Assembly: GCA_002409145.1 (NCBI GenBank)
Contig: DHUL01000048.1
Coordinates: 38,696 to 67,781, forward strand
From: Bacteroidales bacterium UBA5235
GTDB taxonomy: Bacteria > Bacteroidota > Bacteroidia > Bacteroidales > VadinHA17
Direction: 5' to 3'
DNA length: 29,086 bases
The notes under the pieces were generated by a model, which was given only the letters and a program-made list of their open reading frames with translations, was not told where the DNA came from and made no database searches. Positions 1-8,325 of this stretch are shown one piece after another. How positions within the stretch are numbered: position 1 is the first letter of the stretch; every line of letters starts with the position of its first letter. The position numbers were made by a program, and so were the translations under genes.

Positions 1-10
1 ACACCCGGCC

Positions 11-190
11 ATGAAAACAAAGAGAAATCACTGCATGATTTACATTGCACTGCTCTTCCTCCTGATTCCCGGCTTCAACTCATGCGAAGTATTTTATTGC
101 GAGCAATGTACCAACGGGGAAGAGACCTTCTGGGAATGCAGTCAGAATGCAATCGATATGTGGGAGAGTTCAGGTTATTCCTGTGAGTAG
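11..190 (+). CDS. Tiny Cys-rich lipoprotein (59 aa), paralogue of the one at 24111
   Basis: The frame encodes a 59-residue protein: a basic start (MKTKRNH), a hydrophobic stretch, and a lipobox-like end (PGFNSC) with Cys25 as the likely lipidated residue. The mature part is only about 35 residues and contains a YCEQC pair, a further Cys ten residues on, and a C-terminal ESSGYSCE. The same spacing of aromatic, Cys and ES-x-GY-x-C occurs in the lipoprotein at 24111-24332, so I read both as one small family. Function is unknown; exported, probably outer-membrane anchored and disulphide-bonded or metal-binding (inference). The promoter lies outside the window. It is too short for most gene callers. 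Confidence 0.7.
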   Translation: MKTKRNHCMIYIALLFLLIPGFNSCEVFYCEQCTNGEETFWECSQNAIDMWESSGYSCE

Positions 191-335
191 CAAAAAACGC
201 TTCCGGGGACAAAGAGACACAACTTTGGGACGATTAGCAAAGTGGCCTTCGCTGATGTGACAGAACTTTGTCATAAAATAGATACGAAGCATTTCGGATC
301 AGGAATATAGTTCAAATAACTAAAATCTTCCGGAT

Positions 336-1541
336 ATGAAAAACCCTAAAATCTTATTTGCCGCCTTTCTTGTAATGTTGCCAGGCCTTATTGTAAAGGC
401 ACAGGTAATTACAGACAAGGCCAAATCTTCCGAGACAGAATCACTTGCACAGAAGATCGTCAATCAATGCGCCAACATAAAGGAAGGCGAATTCGTATTC
501 ATTAGTGGCGGAGTACGTGATATGGAGTTGCTTGAAGACATCGCCGTCAACGTGGCAAAGAGGGGAGGCTATCCCCTGCTGACAGTCGGGAGCGACAGGC
601 TGACCAGGAAGTTTTACACTGAAGTGCCTGTCATGTATGATTCACGCACTCCTGAACTTGACTTCAAAATCGTTTCCTTCCTTGACGCAGCCATAGGGAT
701 CAGTTACAATGAAGATCCCCTCCTGCTTGCAGATATTCCGGCCGACCGCCTGGCAACATTAAGCCAGGCCAGTGCCCCGGTGACCGACCTTGCATTAAGC
801 CGCAAAATCAGACAAGTCAGCATCGGTAACGGACTTTATCCCACGGAGGCAAGGGCAAAACAATTCGGAATTACAATCAAGGAACTTTCAGACATGTTCT
901 GGAAAGGAATGAACGTTGATTACCAGGTACTTGAAGCTACCGGAAATTCATTGAAAAAAGTATTGGAGGCCGGCAATGAAGTGCATATAACCAACCCTAA
1001 CGGGACCGACCTGAAAGTAAAGATTACAGGAAGGAAAACTGTAGTTCTGGACGGAATCGTGTCAGACGAGGATATCAAGGAAGGAGTTCTTGCTACACAG
1101 GTTTATCTGCCGGCCGGCGAGGTGGCCCTGGCACCTGTACCCGGTACTGCTGAGGGGAAAATAGTTGTTGCCTCTGACTTCGGGTCAGGAGTTGAAGCGA
1201 AAGATATAACACTCGTCTTTCAGAAAGGGAAGCTGGTCTCGATGACAGCGAAGTCAGGGATTGAACGCATTAAGGAACTATATGATGCATTTGCAGAAGG
1301 AAAAGATGATTTTTCTTCCGTTGATATAGGTATAAATCCCAATGTGAGTATCATACCCGGCAGCAAGCTTGCTTGCTGGATGCCTGCCGGGATGATTACG
1401 ATCGGAATCGGGAATAACCTCTATGCTGGCGGGGAAAACAAGTCCACTTTTGGATATAATTTTCATCTGCCCGGCAGCACCCTGACTGTTGACGGAAAGG
1501 TGCTGGTGGATGGCGGTACTCTTGTACCTGTAAAAAAGTGA
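336..1541 (+). CDS. Secreted M29 (aminopeptidase T/AmpS-like) family protein, possibly metal-site degenerate
   Basis: 401 residues. Residues 1-22 are a signal peptide (hydrophobic core, KAQ cleavage site), which is unusual because M29 aminopeptidases are normally cytoplasmic. The M29 fold is recognisable from EGEFVFISGG (50-59), the YPTEARA block near 168-174, VHITNPNGTDL (216-226), the LPAGEVALAPVPGTAEG block at 258-274 and a C-terminal GIGNNLYAGG (357-366). Glu262 fits the first metal ligand. By eye the later ligands do not: the family's His in the H-x-A-x-G block is Thr355 here, and the H-x-D pair near the C-terminus aligns with Tyr374/Phe376. Known members are two-metal exopeptidases; this one may be inactive or use other residues. 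The next gene starts 35 bp downstream and may be co-transcribed. No Shine-Dalgarno sequence is visible. Confidence 0.75.
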   Translation: MKNPKILFAAFLVMLPGLIVKAQVITDKAKSSETESLAQKIVNQCANIKEGEFVFISGGVRDMELLEDIAVNVAKRGGYPLLTVGSDRLTRKFYTEVPVMYDSRTPELDFKIVSFLDAAIGISYNEDPLLLADIPADRLATLSQASAPVTDLALSRKIRQVSIGNGLYPTEARAKQFGITIKELSDMFWKGMNVDYQVLEATGNSLKKVLEAGNEVHITNPNGTDLKVKITGRKTVVLDGIVSDEDIKEGVLATQVYLPAGEVALAPVPGTAEGKIVVASDFGSGVEAKDITLVFQKGKLVSMTAKSGIERIKELYDAFAEGKDDFSSVDIGINPNVSIIPGSKLACWMPAGMITIGIGNNLYAGGENKSTFGYNFHLPGSTLTVDGKVLVDGGTLVPVKK

Positions 1542-1576
1542 TCCAGGTATAATCTAATCATTAAAATACTAAGCCT

Positions 1577-3820
1577 ATGAAAGCAAAGATCTTTACACAG
1601 CTTGTTTCAGTCATGTTGTTCGTGGCTCTCCCTCCGGGAAATGCTCAGGAACTTCTGATTGATGGCGGATTTGACTCCACAACTGTAATTGTACCTTTTC
1701 CGGGAGATCCTGCTCCCCCGAACATCTGGTGTACATATATAGGTTATCCGGCAAATGCCTCGATCTATCCGGAAAATGGGATATGTGTCTGCAATTTTTC
1801 CGAATACGACAATCCCGGATATTATACTTCTGACATCCAGCTGGTTCAGGCAGGTTTTAATCTGCAGCAAAATCATATGTACCGGCTATCATATGACGTA
1901 AAGGCAGATGCCGAGCGCACATACGGTCTCTATCTGGGAGAGGTGTTTGGTTCATGGACCAGCCTGATCGGGTATGACAAGTATGAACAACATGCCACCA
2001 CTGAATGGCAGACAGTTATAATCGACTTTAAAACCCCGCTCATCTTTCCTTATCATAAACTCAGCTTTGAGCTTGGTACCATTGCCGTAACCACCTACTT
2101 TGACAACATTTCACTGACAGATCTTGGCCCATACACACCTTCAATCGGAATCCTCGGGTCTTCACTCAGCGGCTGGGACACAGATGTTGATATGCTGTCT
2201 GATGACGCGATCCACTATACTGTTCAGCTGTACCTGTCAACAGGAAGGGTCAAGTTCAGGCAGGATGACACCTGGATGGTCAACTGGGGCAACTCTGAAT
2301 TCCCCGCAGGCACCGGTATACAATACGGCCCGGATATCATGGTAACCAATCCGGGAACCTATGATATCTCTTTTAACAGGGAAACCGGGGAGTATTTATT
2401 CACCTGTATTGACAACTGCTCTGCTTTTATCGGTGTTGCCGGTACCGCAGTTCCTTCCTACCAGGAGTGGAATACTGATGTCAACATGCTGACATATGAC
2501 GGTATAACATATATGCTGACAGCATATCATTTTACAGACGGCGAGGCTAAATTCAGGAAAAATGACAGCTGGACGGAAAACTGGGGCAATAATTCTTTCC
2601 CATCCGGAACCGCCATTACTGATGGCCCTCCAATTCCGGTAACGGCAGGCGACTATAAGGTTACTTTTAATATTCTGACCGGGGAATACAATTTTGCATT
2701 CCCTAGCATCGGGATACTGGGTGATGCATTGCCGGGATGGTGGTACGATGACATTGATTTGACAACCACTGACGGAATCACATACACCCTAACCGATTAT
2801 CCGTTCAATCAGGGGGAAGTGAAATTCAGGATGGAAAATGCATGGGATGTCAATTGGGGAGGTTGGGGATTCCCCACAGGCTACGGTTACCAGGACGGAC
2901 CCAATATCCCGGTTCCCGCCGGGACCTACACTGTGACATTTAACAGACTGACCGGAGAATATGCCTTTACGGCAACATCATGCCCGGTGCCAGGTGTCAT
3001 ATGTCCCTCCTTCATCTATGCTTCAACTGACCCGGGCCTTTGCGGCGCCTATATCTATTACCCCGATGTAACGCCTGCCCCGAATTGCGGAGGCGAAGGC
3101 ATCACGGTGACCCAGGTTTCCGGCCTGCCCTCCGGTTCTTTCTTCCCGACGGGAATTACGACAAATACATTCATCCTTGCAAATGCTGAAGGCGCTACGG
3201 AAACATGCAGTTTTGACGTATATGTCTGGGACAGTGAAGCACCGGTTGTGACAGGTCTCAGGGAGAACTATGATCCGTTATGGCCGCCTGACCACAGAAT
3301 GGTGCAGGTTCCGCTGGAATACCAGGTCTACGACAACTGCGGCAGCACCGAATGTCAGCTTTATGTTTACAGCACAGAGCCGGACGACGGAACAGGAGAC
3401 GGAGACACGGCTCCTGACTGGGAAATCATTGACGGGCATACTGTCATGCTAAGGGCCGAGAGAGCCGGCACAGAAAGCGGAAGGGAGTATCATATCATCA
3501 TAGAATGCCGTGACATGTCATGGAATTACTCCTATAATGAAATCGTGGTGAAGGTACCGCATGATATTAACGGAAAAGCGCCTTTCATGACCTATATCTG
3601 GCCGAACCCGACTGAATACGATTTCTACCTCCAGGTGGAGTCAGATTCTGATAATCCCATACAGGTATCGGTTACCGACGCTACAGGAAGAGTTCTTTCA
3701 AAATACCAGACAAGTAATAACGAGACTATCAGTTTTGGCAGTAACCTGATGCCGGGTACCTATTTCGTATATGTGAAACAGGGCAGTTATTCTGAAACAA
3801 TAATGGTTTTCAAGCAGTAA
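1577..3820 (+). CDS. T9SS-secreted multi-domain surface protein: CBM-like, three SusE/SusF-like repeats, HYR, sorting domain
   Basis: 747 residues. Signal peptide 1-23. Residues about 25-185 look like a CBM4/9-type jelly roll (LIDGGFD start, aromatic residues, YFDNISLTD ending). Three repeats of about 93 residues begin near 189, 284 and 376, each with IG(I/V)xG, W-x-x-D, KFR-x-x-x-W-x-x-NWG and a closing TGEY. This is the pattern of the starch-binding modules in SusE/SusF C-terminal regions. A HYR-like domain with paired Cys follows (about 468-555), then a segment with LWPPDHRM, common in HYR-rich surface proteins. The end (about 668-747) is a T9SS type A sorting domain (WPNPTEYDF, DATGRVL, MPGTYFVYV). 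I infer a cell-surface or released glycan-binding protein with no catalytic domain. It lies 35 bp after the M29-like gene and ends before a strong terminator. Confidence 0.85.
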   Translation: MKAKIFTQLVSVMLFVALPPGNAQELLIDGGFDSTTVIVPFPGDPAPPNIWCTYIGYPANASIYPENGICVCNFSEYDNPGYYTSDIQLVQAGFNLQQNHMYRLSYDVKADAERTYGLYLGEVFGSWTSLIGYDKYEQHATTEWQTVIIDFKTPLIFPYHKLSFELGTIAVTTYFDNISLTDLGPYTPSIGILGSSLSGWDTDVDMLSDDAIHYTVQLYLSTGRVKFRQDDTWMVNWGNSEFPAGTGIQYGPDIMVTNPGTYDISFNRETGEYLFTCIDNCSAFIGVAGTAVPSYQEWNTDVNMLTYDGITYMLTAYHFTDGEAKFRKNDSWTENWGNNSFPSGTAITDGPPIPVTAGDYKVTFNILTGEYNFAFPSIGILGDALPGWWYDDIDLTTTDGITYTLTDYPFNQGEVKFRMENAWDVNWGGWGFPTGYGYQDGPNIPVPAGTYTVTFNRLTGEYAFTATSCPVPGVICPSFIYASTDPGLCGAYIYYPDVTPAPNCGGEGITVTQVSGLPSGSFFPTGITTNTFILANAEGATETCSFDVYVWDSEAPVVTGLRENYDPLWPPDHRMVQVPLEYQVYDNCGSTECQLYVYSTEPDDGTGDGDTAPDWEIIDGHTVMLRAERAGTESGREYHIIIECRDMSWNYSYNEIVVKVPHDINGKAPFMTYIWPNPTEYDFYLQVESDSDNPIQVSVTDATGRVLSKYQTSNNETISFGSNLMPGTYFVYVKQGSYSETIMVFKQ

Positions 3821-3862
3821 TTGTTGCTTTAATATTTCGCTAGATCAGTTAGTTGTGAAGTT

Positions 3863-3897
3863 AAGATCCTGCAAATCTAATATTTGCAGGATCTTTT
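3863..3897 (+). terminator. Strong intrinsic terminator between convergent genes
   Basis: A perfect 14-bp inverted repeat (3863-3876 with 3882-3895) around a 5-nt loop, followed by T residues on the plus strand. It sits 42 bp after the T9SS protein stop and just before the end of the convergent radical SAM gene, so it terminates the plus-strand unit and may also limit antisense transcription. It is weaker on the minus strand because the T-run there is short. Confidence 0.85.
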
Positions 3898-3900
3898 CAT

Positions 3901-5475
3901 TCAGTGCCATGATTCCTCCTTCAGCACCCTGAGGCTTTCCCGGAAGACTCCGCAAATCGCATTGTGTCTTCCGGCTGATTCCAGCGCTGTTTTATCAATC
4001 CTCTCCTGCCCCTCTGTAGAGTACCTGCCTGACCCGTAATAGTCGAACAATCCGTACAGAGTCTCTGAGAGGAAGAGATTGCCCTGAGCAACAGTCTCCA
4101 GGTAAACAGATCTTTGTCTCTCTACTATATCATTTGGTTCTCCGAAATGATCCCGTACTGCCAGGAAATTTCTTACCCATTTTGCCAGATTCACGGCGCC
4201 TTCGCGTCCCCACAGCCACTCAGCGAAGCAATCTGAAACTGCCTCCCAGCAGGCGTCAAGGGCCGGAGTCAGGAAATTATAATCGAACCTCCCGGGTCGG
4301 CCAATGAGCCGGCCGGCCTCCCTTAATTCTCTTTCCACACGGGTTCCGAAGTAAGGCATGAGCTTCAGGAAGGTCATGGGAACAATGCTATTGCTGCAAA
4401 TCTCCTCCAGGAAGTGCAGGTTCTCCCTGAGTGATGAAAAAGTTGATTCAGGCTGGAACAAAATATAACCATAATCAAACCCGATTCCGAGCTTCCGGAG
4501 TACCTCAACGCCATACCTGGCAGATTCCACAGTCATCTTTTTGTTATACCTGTTCAGCCCTTCGTCTGTCCCGTCCTCCAGTCCGATGAATACCATAAAG
4601 AGTCCGTGCCTTTTCATCATTGAGAAGGTCTCCGGCTCAATCTCATCAGGTCTGCAGTTCATCTTCCAGATTATCCTGTTCAGAAGGCCCGTCCGCTCGA
4701 TTTCACTGCAGAACGACTTCATCCAGAAGTTGCCGCCGGCAGTTTTTACCGGATTATCATCATCCTGAAAGAGAAAAATTCTGCATCCGCCTTCAGAGTA
4801 GAGTCGTAACATCTCATCCACTACAGCCTCAGGTCTCCTGATGCGCTTAATGGGCCCGCCTGCCTGCGTGTAATACTCTGCTGTATTGCAGAAGGAACAA
4901 TTATATGTACAGCCTCTTCCTGATATTAATGTTGAGTATCGCTTGCCCGGTGCGTACTCCCTGAGAGGCCTCCGGTAAGGATATGGGAAACTGTCAAGGT
5001 CCTTCTCGGGTTCCCGCAGGGGTGTCCTGATTACCCTGCCATCTTCCCGGTATGCCAGGTTTCTCAGTTCTCTCCAGTCGGATGCTGTTGTGAGGCAATT
5101 TACAAGCTCAAGGAACGTGTATTCACCCTCAAACCTGACAATGGAATCAAGTTCGGGTATAAATTCAAACAGTTCTTCGGGACAGAGGCTTGCATAATGG
5201 CCTCCGGCAGTGAAGTGGCAGTCAACGCCACACTTTCTCAGGTATCTGGCAAGCCCGATGAATTCATCCAGGCAGGTTTCAAAGATCACCGAGAATCCCA
5301 CCACAACAGGACCTTCTCTTCTTATGGCTGCCAGGATTTCCTCATTATCATACCTTATATCGATCATCCTGCAGGTGATTCCGGCTCCTGCAAGCATGGA
5401 CATAAGGTACCCTGCCCCCAGGTTTTCTTCCTCGCCGAAGGCAACTAACAAAACAGGTTTCAAGGAAGGATTCAA
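3901..5475 (-). CDS. B12-binding-type radical SAM enzyme (524 aa)
   Basis: Residues about 5-130 resemble the Rossmann-like B12-binding domain of class B radical SAM enzymes (VLLVAFGEEENLGAGYL, VVVGFSVIFETC, FTAGGHYAS, DSIVRFEGEYTFLEL), although the classical D-x-H-x-x-G cobalamin-ligand motif is not obvious. Residues 180-400 form the radical SAM core with C189-x3-C193-x2-C196 (RGCTYNCSFC) for the 4Fe-4S cluster. A helical C-terminal region (about 420-524) is unassigned. Known relatives methylate or rearrange unactivated carbons in natural products, peptides or lipids; the substrate cannot be read here. The start is TTG at 5475 and overlaps the TGA stop of the 71-residue gene by 4 bp (TTGA), implying translational coupling. 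Both follow the TIR-1 gene, probably in one transcript. Confidence 0.85.
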   Translation of the reverse strand: MNPSLKPVLLVAFGEEENLGAGYLMSMLAGAGITCRMIDIRYDNEEILAAIRREGPVVVGFSVIFETCLDEFIGLARYLRKCGVDCHFTAGGHYASLCPEELFEFIPELDSIVRFEGEYTFLELVNCLTTASDWRELRNLAYREDGRVIRTPLREPEKDLDSFPYPYRRPLREYAPGKRYSTLISGRGCTYNCSFCNTAEYYTQAGGPIKRIRRPEAVVDEMLRLYSEGGCRIFLFQDDDNPVKTAGGNFWMKSFCSEIERTGLLNRIIWKMNCRPDEIEPETFSMMKRHGLFMVFIGLEDGTDEGLNRYNKKMTVESARYGVEVLRKLGIGFDYGYILFQPESTFSSLRENLHFLEEICSNSIVPMTFLKLMPYFGTRVERELREAGRLIGRPGRFDYNFLTPALDACWEAVSDCFAEWLWGREGAVNLAKWVRNFLAVRDHFGEPNDIVERQRSVYLETVAQGNLFLSETLYGLFDYYGSGRYSTEGQERIDKTALESAGRHNAICGVFRESLRVLKEESWH

Positions 5476-5687
5476 ACCTTACTTTCGAGGTTGTTTATTA
5501 CATTGATCATTCCTCCGATCAGTTTTTCTTCCTCCTGAGCGCATTTTTGAAAATACTCAAGGAGCATGGTCGCCAGAGCTTTCCGTTGTGCAGGATTAAG
5601 ATCCTGCGCAGTGAAATACTGAAGAGCGTGCATCGGGAAGGGCCTTGGGTAAGGCCTGATAAATTCCCTGTCATCGAAACTTGTCAT
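5472..5687 (-). CDS. 71-residue protein coupled to the radical SAM enzyme; possible substrate or adaptor
   Basis: Not recognised. An N-terminal Pro/aromatic-rich segment (FIRPYPRPFP) is followed by a predicted helical stretch (about 29-56) with LNPAQRKALATMLLEY and QEEEKLIGG, then a 12-residue tail. It has an ATG start, sits 23 bp after the TIR-1 stop, and its stop codon overlaps the TTG start of the radical SAM gene. Small proteins directly ahead of B12-type radical SAM enzymes are sometimes RiPP precursors, and the helix ending in Gly-Gly resembles a double-glycine leader. The short acidic/Asn-rich tail is not a typical core, so a partner or regulatory protein is equally likely. No signal peptide or membrane segment. 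Confidence 0.6.
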   Translation of the reverse strand: MTSFDDREFIRPYPRPFPMHALQYFTAQDLNPAQRKALATMLLEYFQKCAQEEEKLIGGMINVINNLESKV

Positions 5688-5710
5688 GACTTGATAGTTT
5701 AAAGTTAATA

Positions 5711-8179
5711 CTAAAGCGGTTTATTATAATTGTTTAACTCCCTTATCATTGTCTTGAATTCAGGGGTTTCTGACAGTTTTTTCCATGATGGGTCAATCCT
5801 GATGAGGTTCAGAGAGAACCATGAAGGATTGGTCAGGAGATATTCCACCTGCCGGCTTGCCTCGGGATAATTCCCCGTCATGGCATATATTTTGGCCAGG
5901 TTGACAATCATGTCCTGTTTCATAAGGGTTTCACCACCGGCCAGTTGCACTGCGGTTTTTCCGGCAATGACAGCATCGGTTGCATTCCCCAGGCCGGCAT
6001 AGGCCAGGCCGCAAAGGCTGTAAGAATATGAGTCTTCCGGATTCTCCAAAATAAGCTTCTTGTATGTCATCAGTGCAGAGTCATAGTATGCCATTGTCAT
6101 TTGAATATCATCGAGCAGGCTGCAAGTCAACCCGCTCATGAGATACCGCAATCCGGGGGACTCGAAGTCATCATTGGATGATGACTTTAAATCTGTCAGG
6201 GCATCACTGTATCTGCCATCGTAGATATTAAGAAGGATCCTGTAATAATTATCCGTTTTACCTGTTTTTGCCAGGAGTGAGTCAAGCACTTCCCTCGCCT
6301 CACCGGTATTTCCATCTTTCAACAGGCAGGCATCTATCGCGTTGATGTAGGGTCCGGGCCATTCCGGCAAGACATTTATTGCTTTTCTGAAATGAACCAG
6401 GGCGGTATCGAAACTGTGCATAAAGGCAAATGAGGTTCCGATATTGATTAGCACGAGTGCATCCTGGGGTTCGTCAATGATTACCTTCCTTAAAAGATCC
6501 TGTGATTTTTGCCATTCGCCCAGTCTGCGAAAGACCATTGCCATATAGAACGAAGGTTGATAGTCTGAAGGATCCATCTCAGCTGCCAGGCTGAACTGTG
6601 ATAAAGCTTCCCGGTAATCTTCCACACAGTAATAGTTGTAAAATCCGAGCGCAATGCGTGCATCAGGCAGGTTCCTGTCAAGTGCAAACGCCCTGTCAGC
6701 GTCAGCCTTGCATTTTGGTACATGTGTATCATCAAGCTGATGTGAATAGTATCCCCATGAACGTGCGATAGCTCTCCTGGCATAGGCAAGGGCAAAACCC
6801 GGATCCTCGGCAATTGCCTTATCGTACATTGAAATAGCCGCCGTAAAGCTTATAGAGTCGACAAACTTGTTTCCCGCGAGGAGGAAATATTGGGCATTAT
6901 CAGAAAGAACGTTGGCTTTAAGAAAGTTACGATAGGCGCCTGCACTTCCGGTAGGATTTTTCTCGATGCGCGCTTTCTCTTCGGGAGTGAGTACTGCCTG
7001 GAGGGTTGCTGCAGTCTTTATGGCTATGTCTGTCTGCATGCCATGCAGGTCATCCCAGGTCCCCTCAAAGATATTACTCCATAGCTGCTGATCTTTCCGC
7101 GCATTTATCAGTTTTACCGTTATCCTGACAATTTCATTGAAAGTCTGGCAGTTACCTTCAATTATATAGTTTGTGCCGAGCTCGTGTCCGATATCAGGTA
7201 TTGATTTGGTCGTTGACCTGTACCTCATAACGGAGGTCCTTGGCCGTACCTCCAGGTCATTAATCTTGCACAATTGTGAAATGATCTCGTCTGTCAGTGC
7301 ATCTCCCAACCATATATTCCCGTCACCGGTTCCGATAATTTCAAAGGGAAGCACTGCAATTGATTTTTCATTGATTGCTGCAGATCTCCCGGGGAGGCCC
7401 ATAGTCCTTGCCAGTACAAGGAGAAGAGAGGCGATTAAAATTACCGGCAGCAGGAAGGTAAGGAGACGTTTCAGCGGCACGAACCTGAAGGTTTTGTGCT
7501 TCCCATAGCCGGATGGTGTTCGTACCGGTTCTTCCCACGGTTCTTTCCCAACCTGTTTATCCCTGTGTGCCGGATGCTGATCTGATTGTAGGGCCAGTAT
7601 TATCTCCCTGACAGCATTGGCTGTCTTGTTGATCTGATTACGATACCTGGTACCGGACAGGTTCCTGTGCTCATCATCATCGGGGGTGAGTGGCCTGTTG
7701 ACTCCGGGTTCCCGGTAGATAAAATCGATGGCCCTGAGTACACCTCCGATCTCATTCTCAATAAGCTTGTTGTCCTCATCATCAAGTTCATGTATCCGCA
7801 CGGGCAGTATCCGGCTTGCCACGTTGCCGCTGTGCAGGGTGACCTTCAGCCCGAGCCTGTCGGCTTCGGCTATCCTGAGGAAGGCCCGGAACTCATGCTC
7901 CCATGCAAATGATTTAGGATCACAATATGTTCGTGAGATGACAGGAATGAATATCAGGCATTTCAGTTTTTCCTTCAGTGATTCGTCAACGTCATGAGTA
8001 TCAAGCAGACCGTTATGAGGATTCAGATCAAAGTAAACATTAACCTCTTCCTTGAATGTGGTTTCCAGCTCCCCCTTCAGATGGTCTACGAACCGGTTAA
8101 CCCATCCGTCATGCCTGTTATCGTTCTGGCGGTAGCTGATAAAGATATCATACACGTATCCCGCTATGAGAGAGGCCAT
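5711..8179 (-). CDS. TIR-1: TIR domain - transmembrane helix - TolB-like domain - TPR protein (822 aa)
   Basis: TIR domain at about 8-155: YDIFISYRQND at 10-20, a conserved FIPVISRTY strand/loop at 77-85 and SFAWEHEF at 90-97, where Glu96 (or Glu94) is the likely catalytic glutamate of NAD+-cleaving TIRs. A single TM helix (about 238-258) is preceded by Lys/Arg, predicting a cytoplasmic TIR and an extracytoplasmic C-terminus. Residues 272-400 match the TolB/FlgO-like domain seen in TPR adenylate cyclases (KSIAVLPF, WLGDALTDEIISQL, GTNYIIEGNCQ, VRITVKLINA, QLWSNIFEG). TPR repeats fill about 440-815. It is a paralogue of TIR-2 in the TIR part only. It has its own promoter and probably leads an operon with the 71-aa and radical SAM genes. 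The role as an envelope sensor with NADase or scaffold output is inference. Confidence 0.88.
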   Translation of the reverse strand: MASLIAGYVYDIFISYRQNDNRHDGWVNRFVDHLKGELETTFKEEVNVYFDLNPHNGLLDTHDVDESLKEKLKCLIFIPVISRTYCDPKSFAWEHEFRAFLRIAEADRLGLKVTLHSGNVASRILPVRIHELDDEDNKLIENEIGGVLRAIDFIYREPGVNRPLTPDDDEHRNLSGTRYRNQINKTANAVREIILALQSDQHPAHRDKQVGKEPWEEPVRTPSGYGKHKTFRFVPLKRLLTFLLPVILIASLLLVLARTMGLPGRSAAINEKSIAVLPFEIIGTGDGNIWLGDALTDEIISQLCKINDLEVRPRTSVMRYRSTTKSIPDIGHELGTNYIIEGNCQTFNEIVRITVKLINARKDQQLWSNIFEGTWDDLHGMQTDIAIKTAATLQAVLTPEEKARIEKNPTGSAGAYRNFLKANVLSDNAQYFLLAGNKFVDSISFTAAISMYDKAIAEDPGFALAYARRAIARSWGYYSHQLDDTHVPKCKADADRAFALDRNLPDARIALGFYNYYCVEDYREALSQFSLAAEMDPSDYQPSFYMAMVFRRLGEWQKSQDLLRKVIIDEPQDALVLINIGTSFAFMHSFDTALVHFRKAINVLPEWPGPYINAIDACLLKDGNTGEAREVLDSLLAKTGKTDNYYRILLNIYDGRYSDALTDLKSSSNDDFESPGLRYLMSGLTCSLLDDIQMTMAYYDSALMTYKKLILENPEDSYSYSLCGLAYAGLGNATDAVIAGKTAVQLAGGETLMKQDMIVNLAKIYAMTGNYPEASRQVEYLLTNPSWFSLNLIRIDPSWKKLSETPEFKTMIRELNNYNKPL

Positions 8180-8197
8180 GTTATCCGTTCAATTTTA

Positions 8198-8229
8198 TAA
8201 AGTTACGAAAGTGCGCAAGGCAAAGCAAA
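8198..8229 (-). promoter_or_regulatory. Bacteroidota-type promoter of TIR-1
   Basis: Read on the minus strand: a -33 TTTG (8229-8226), a spacer of exactly 20 nt, and TAACTTTA (8205-8198) at -7, one base off TAnnTTTG. The expected transcription start near 8191 leaves about a 12-nt leader before the ATG at 8179. The layout matches that of TIR-2, so the promoter was probably duplicated with the gene. Confidence 0.65.
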
Positions 8230-8325
8230 AATTTTCAGCAAATGCCTCACTTTACATAATATATTAAATCCGGAGATCGCAATAACTATGACATTTCAAC
8301 CTTATGCACCTCTTAGATGAAATAT

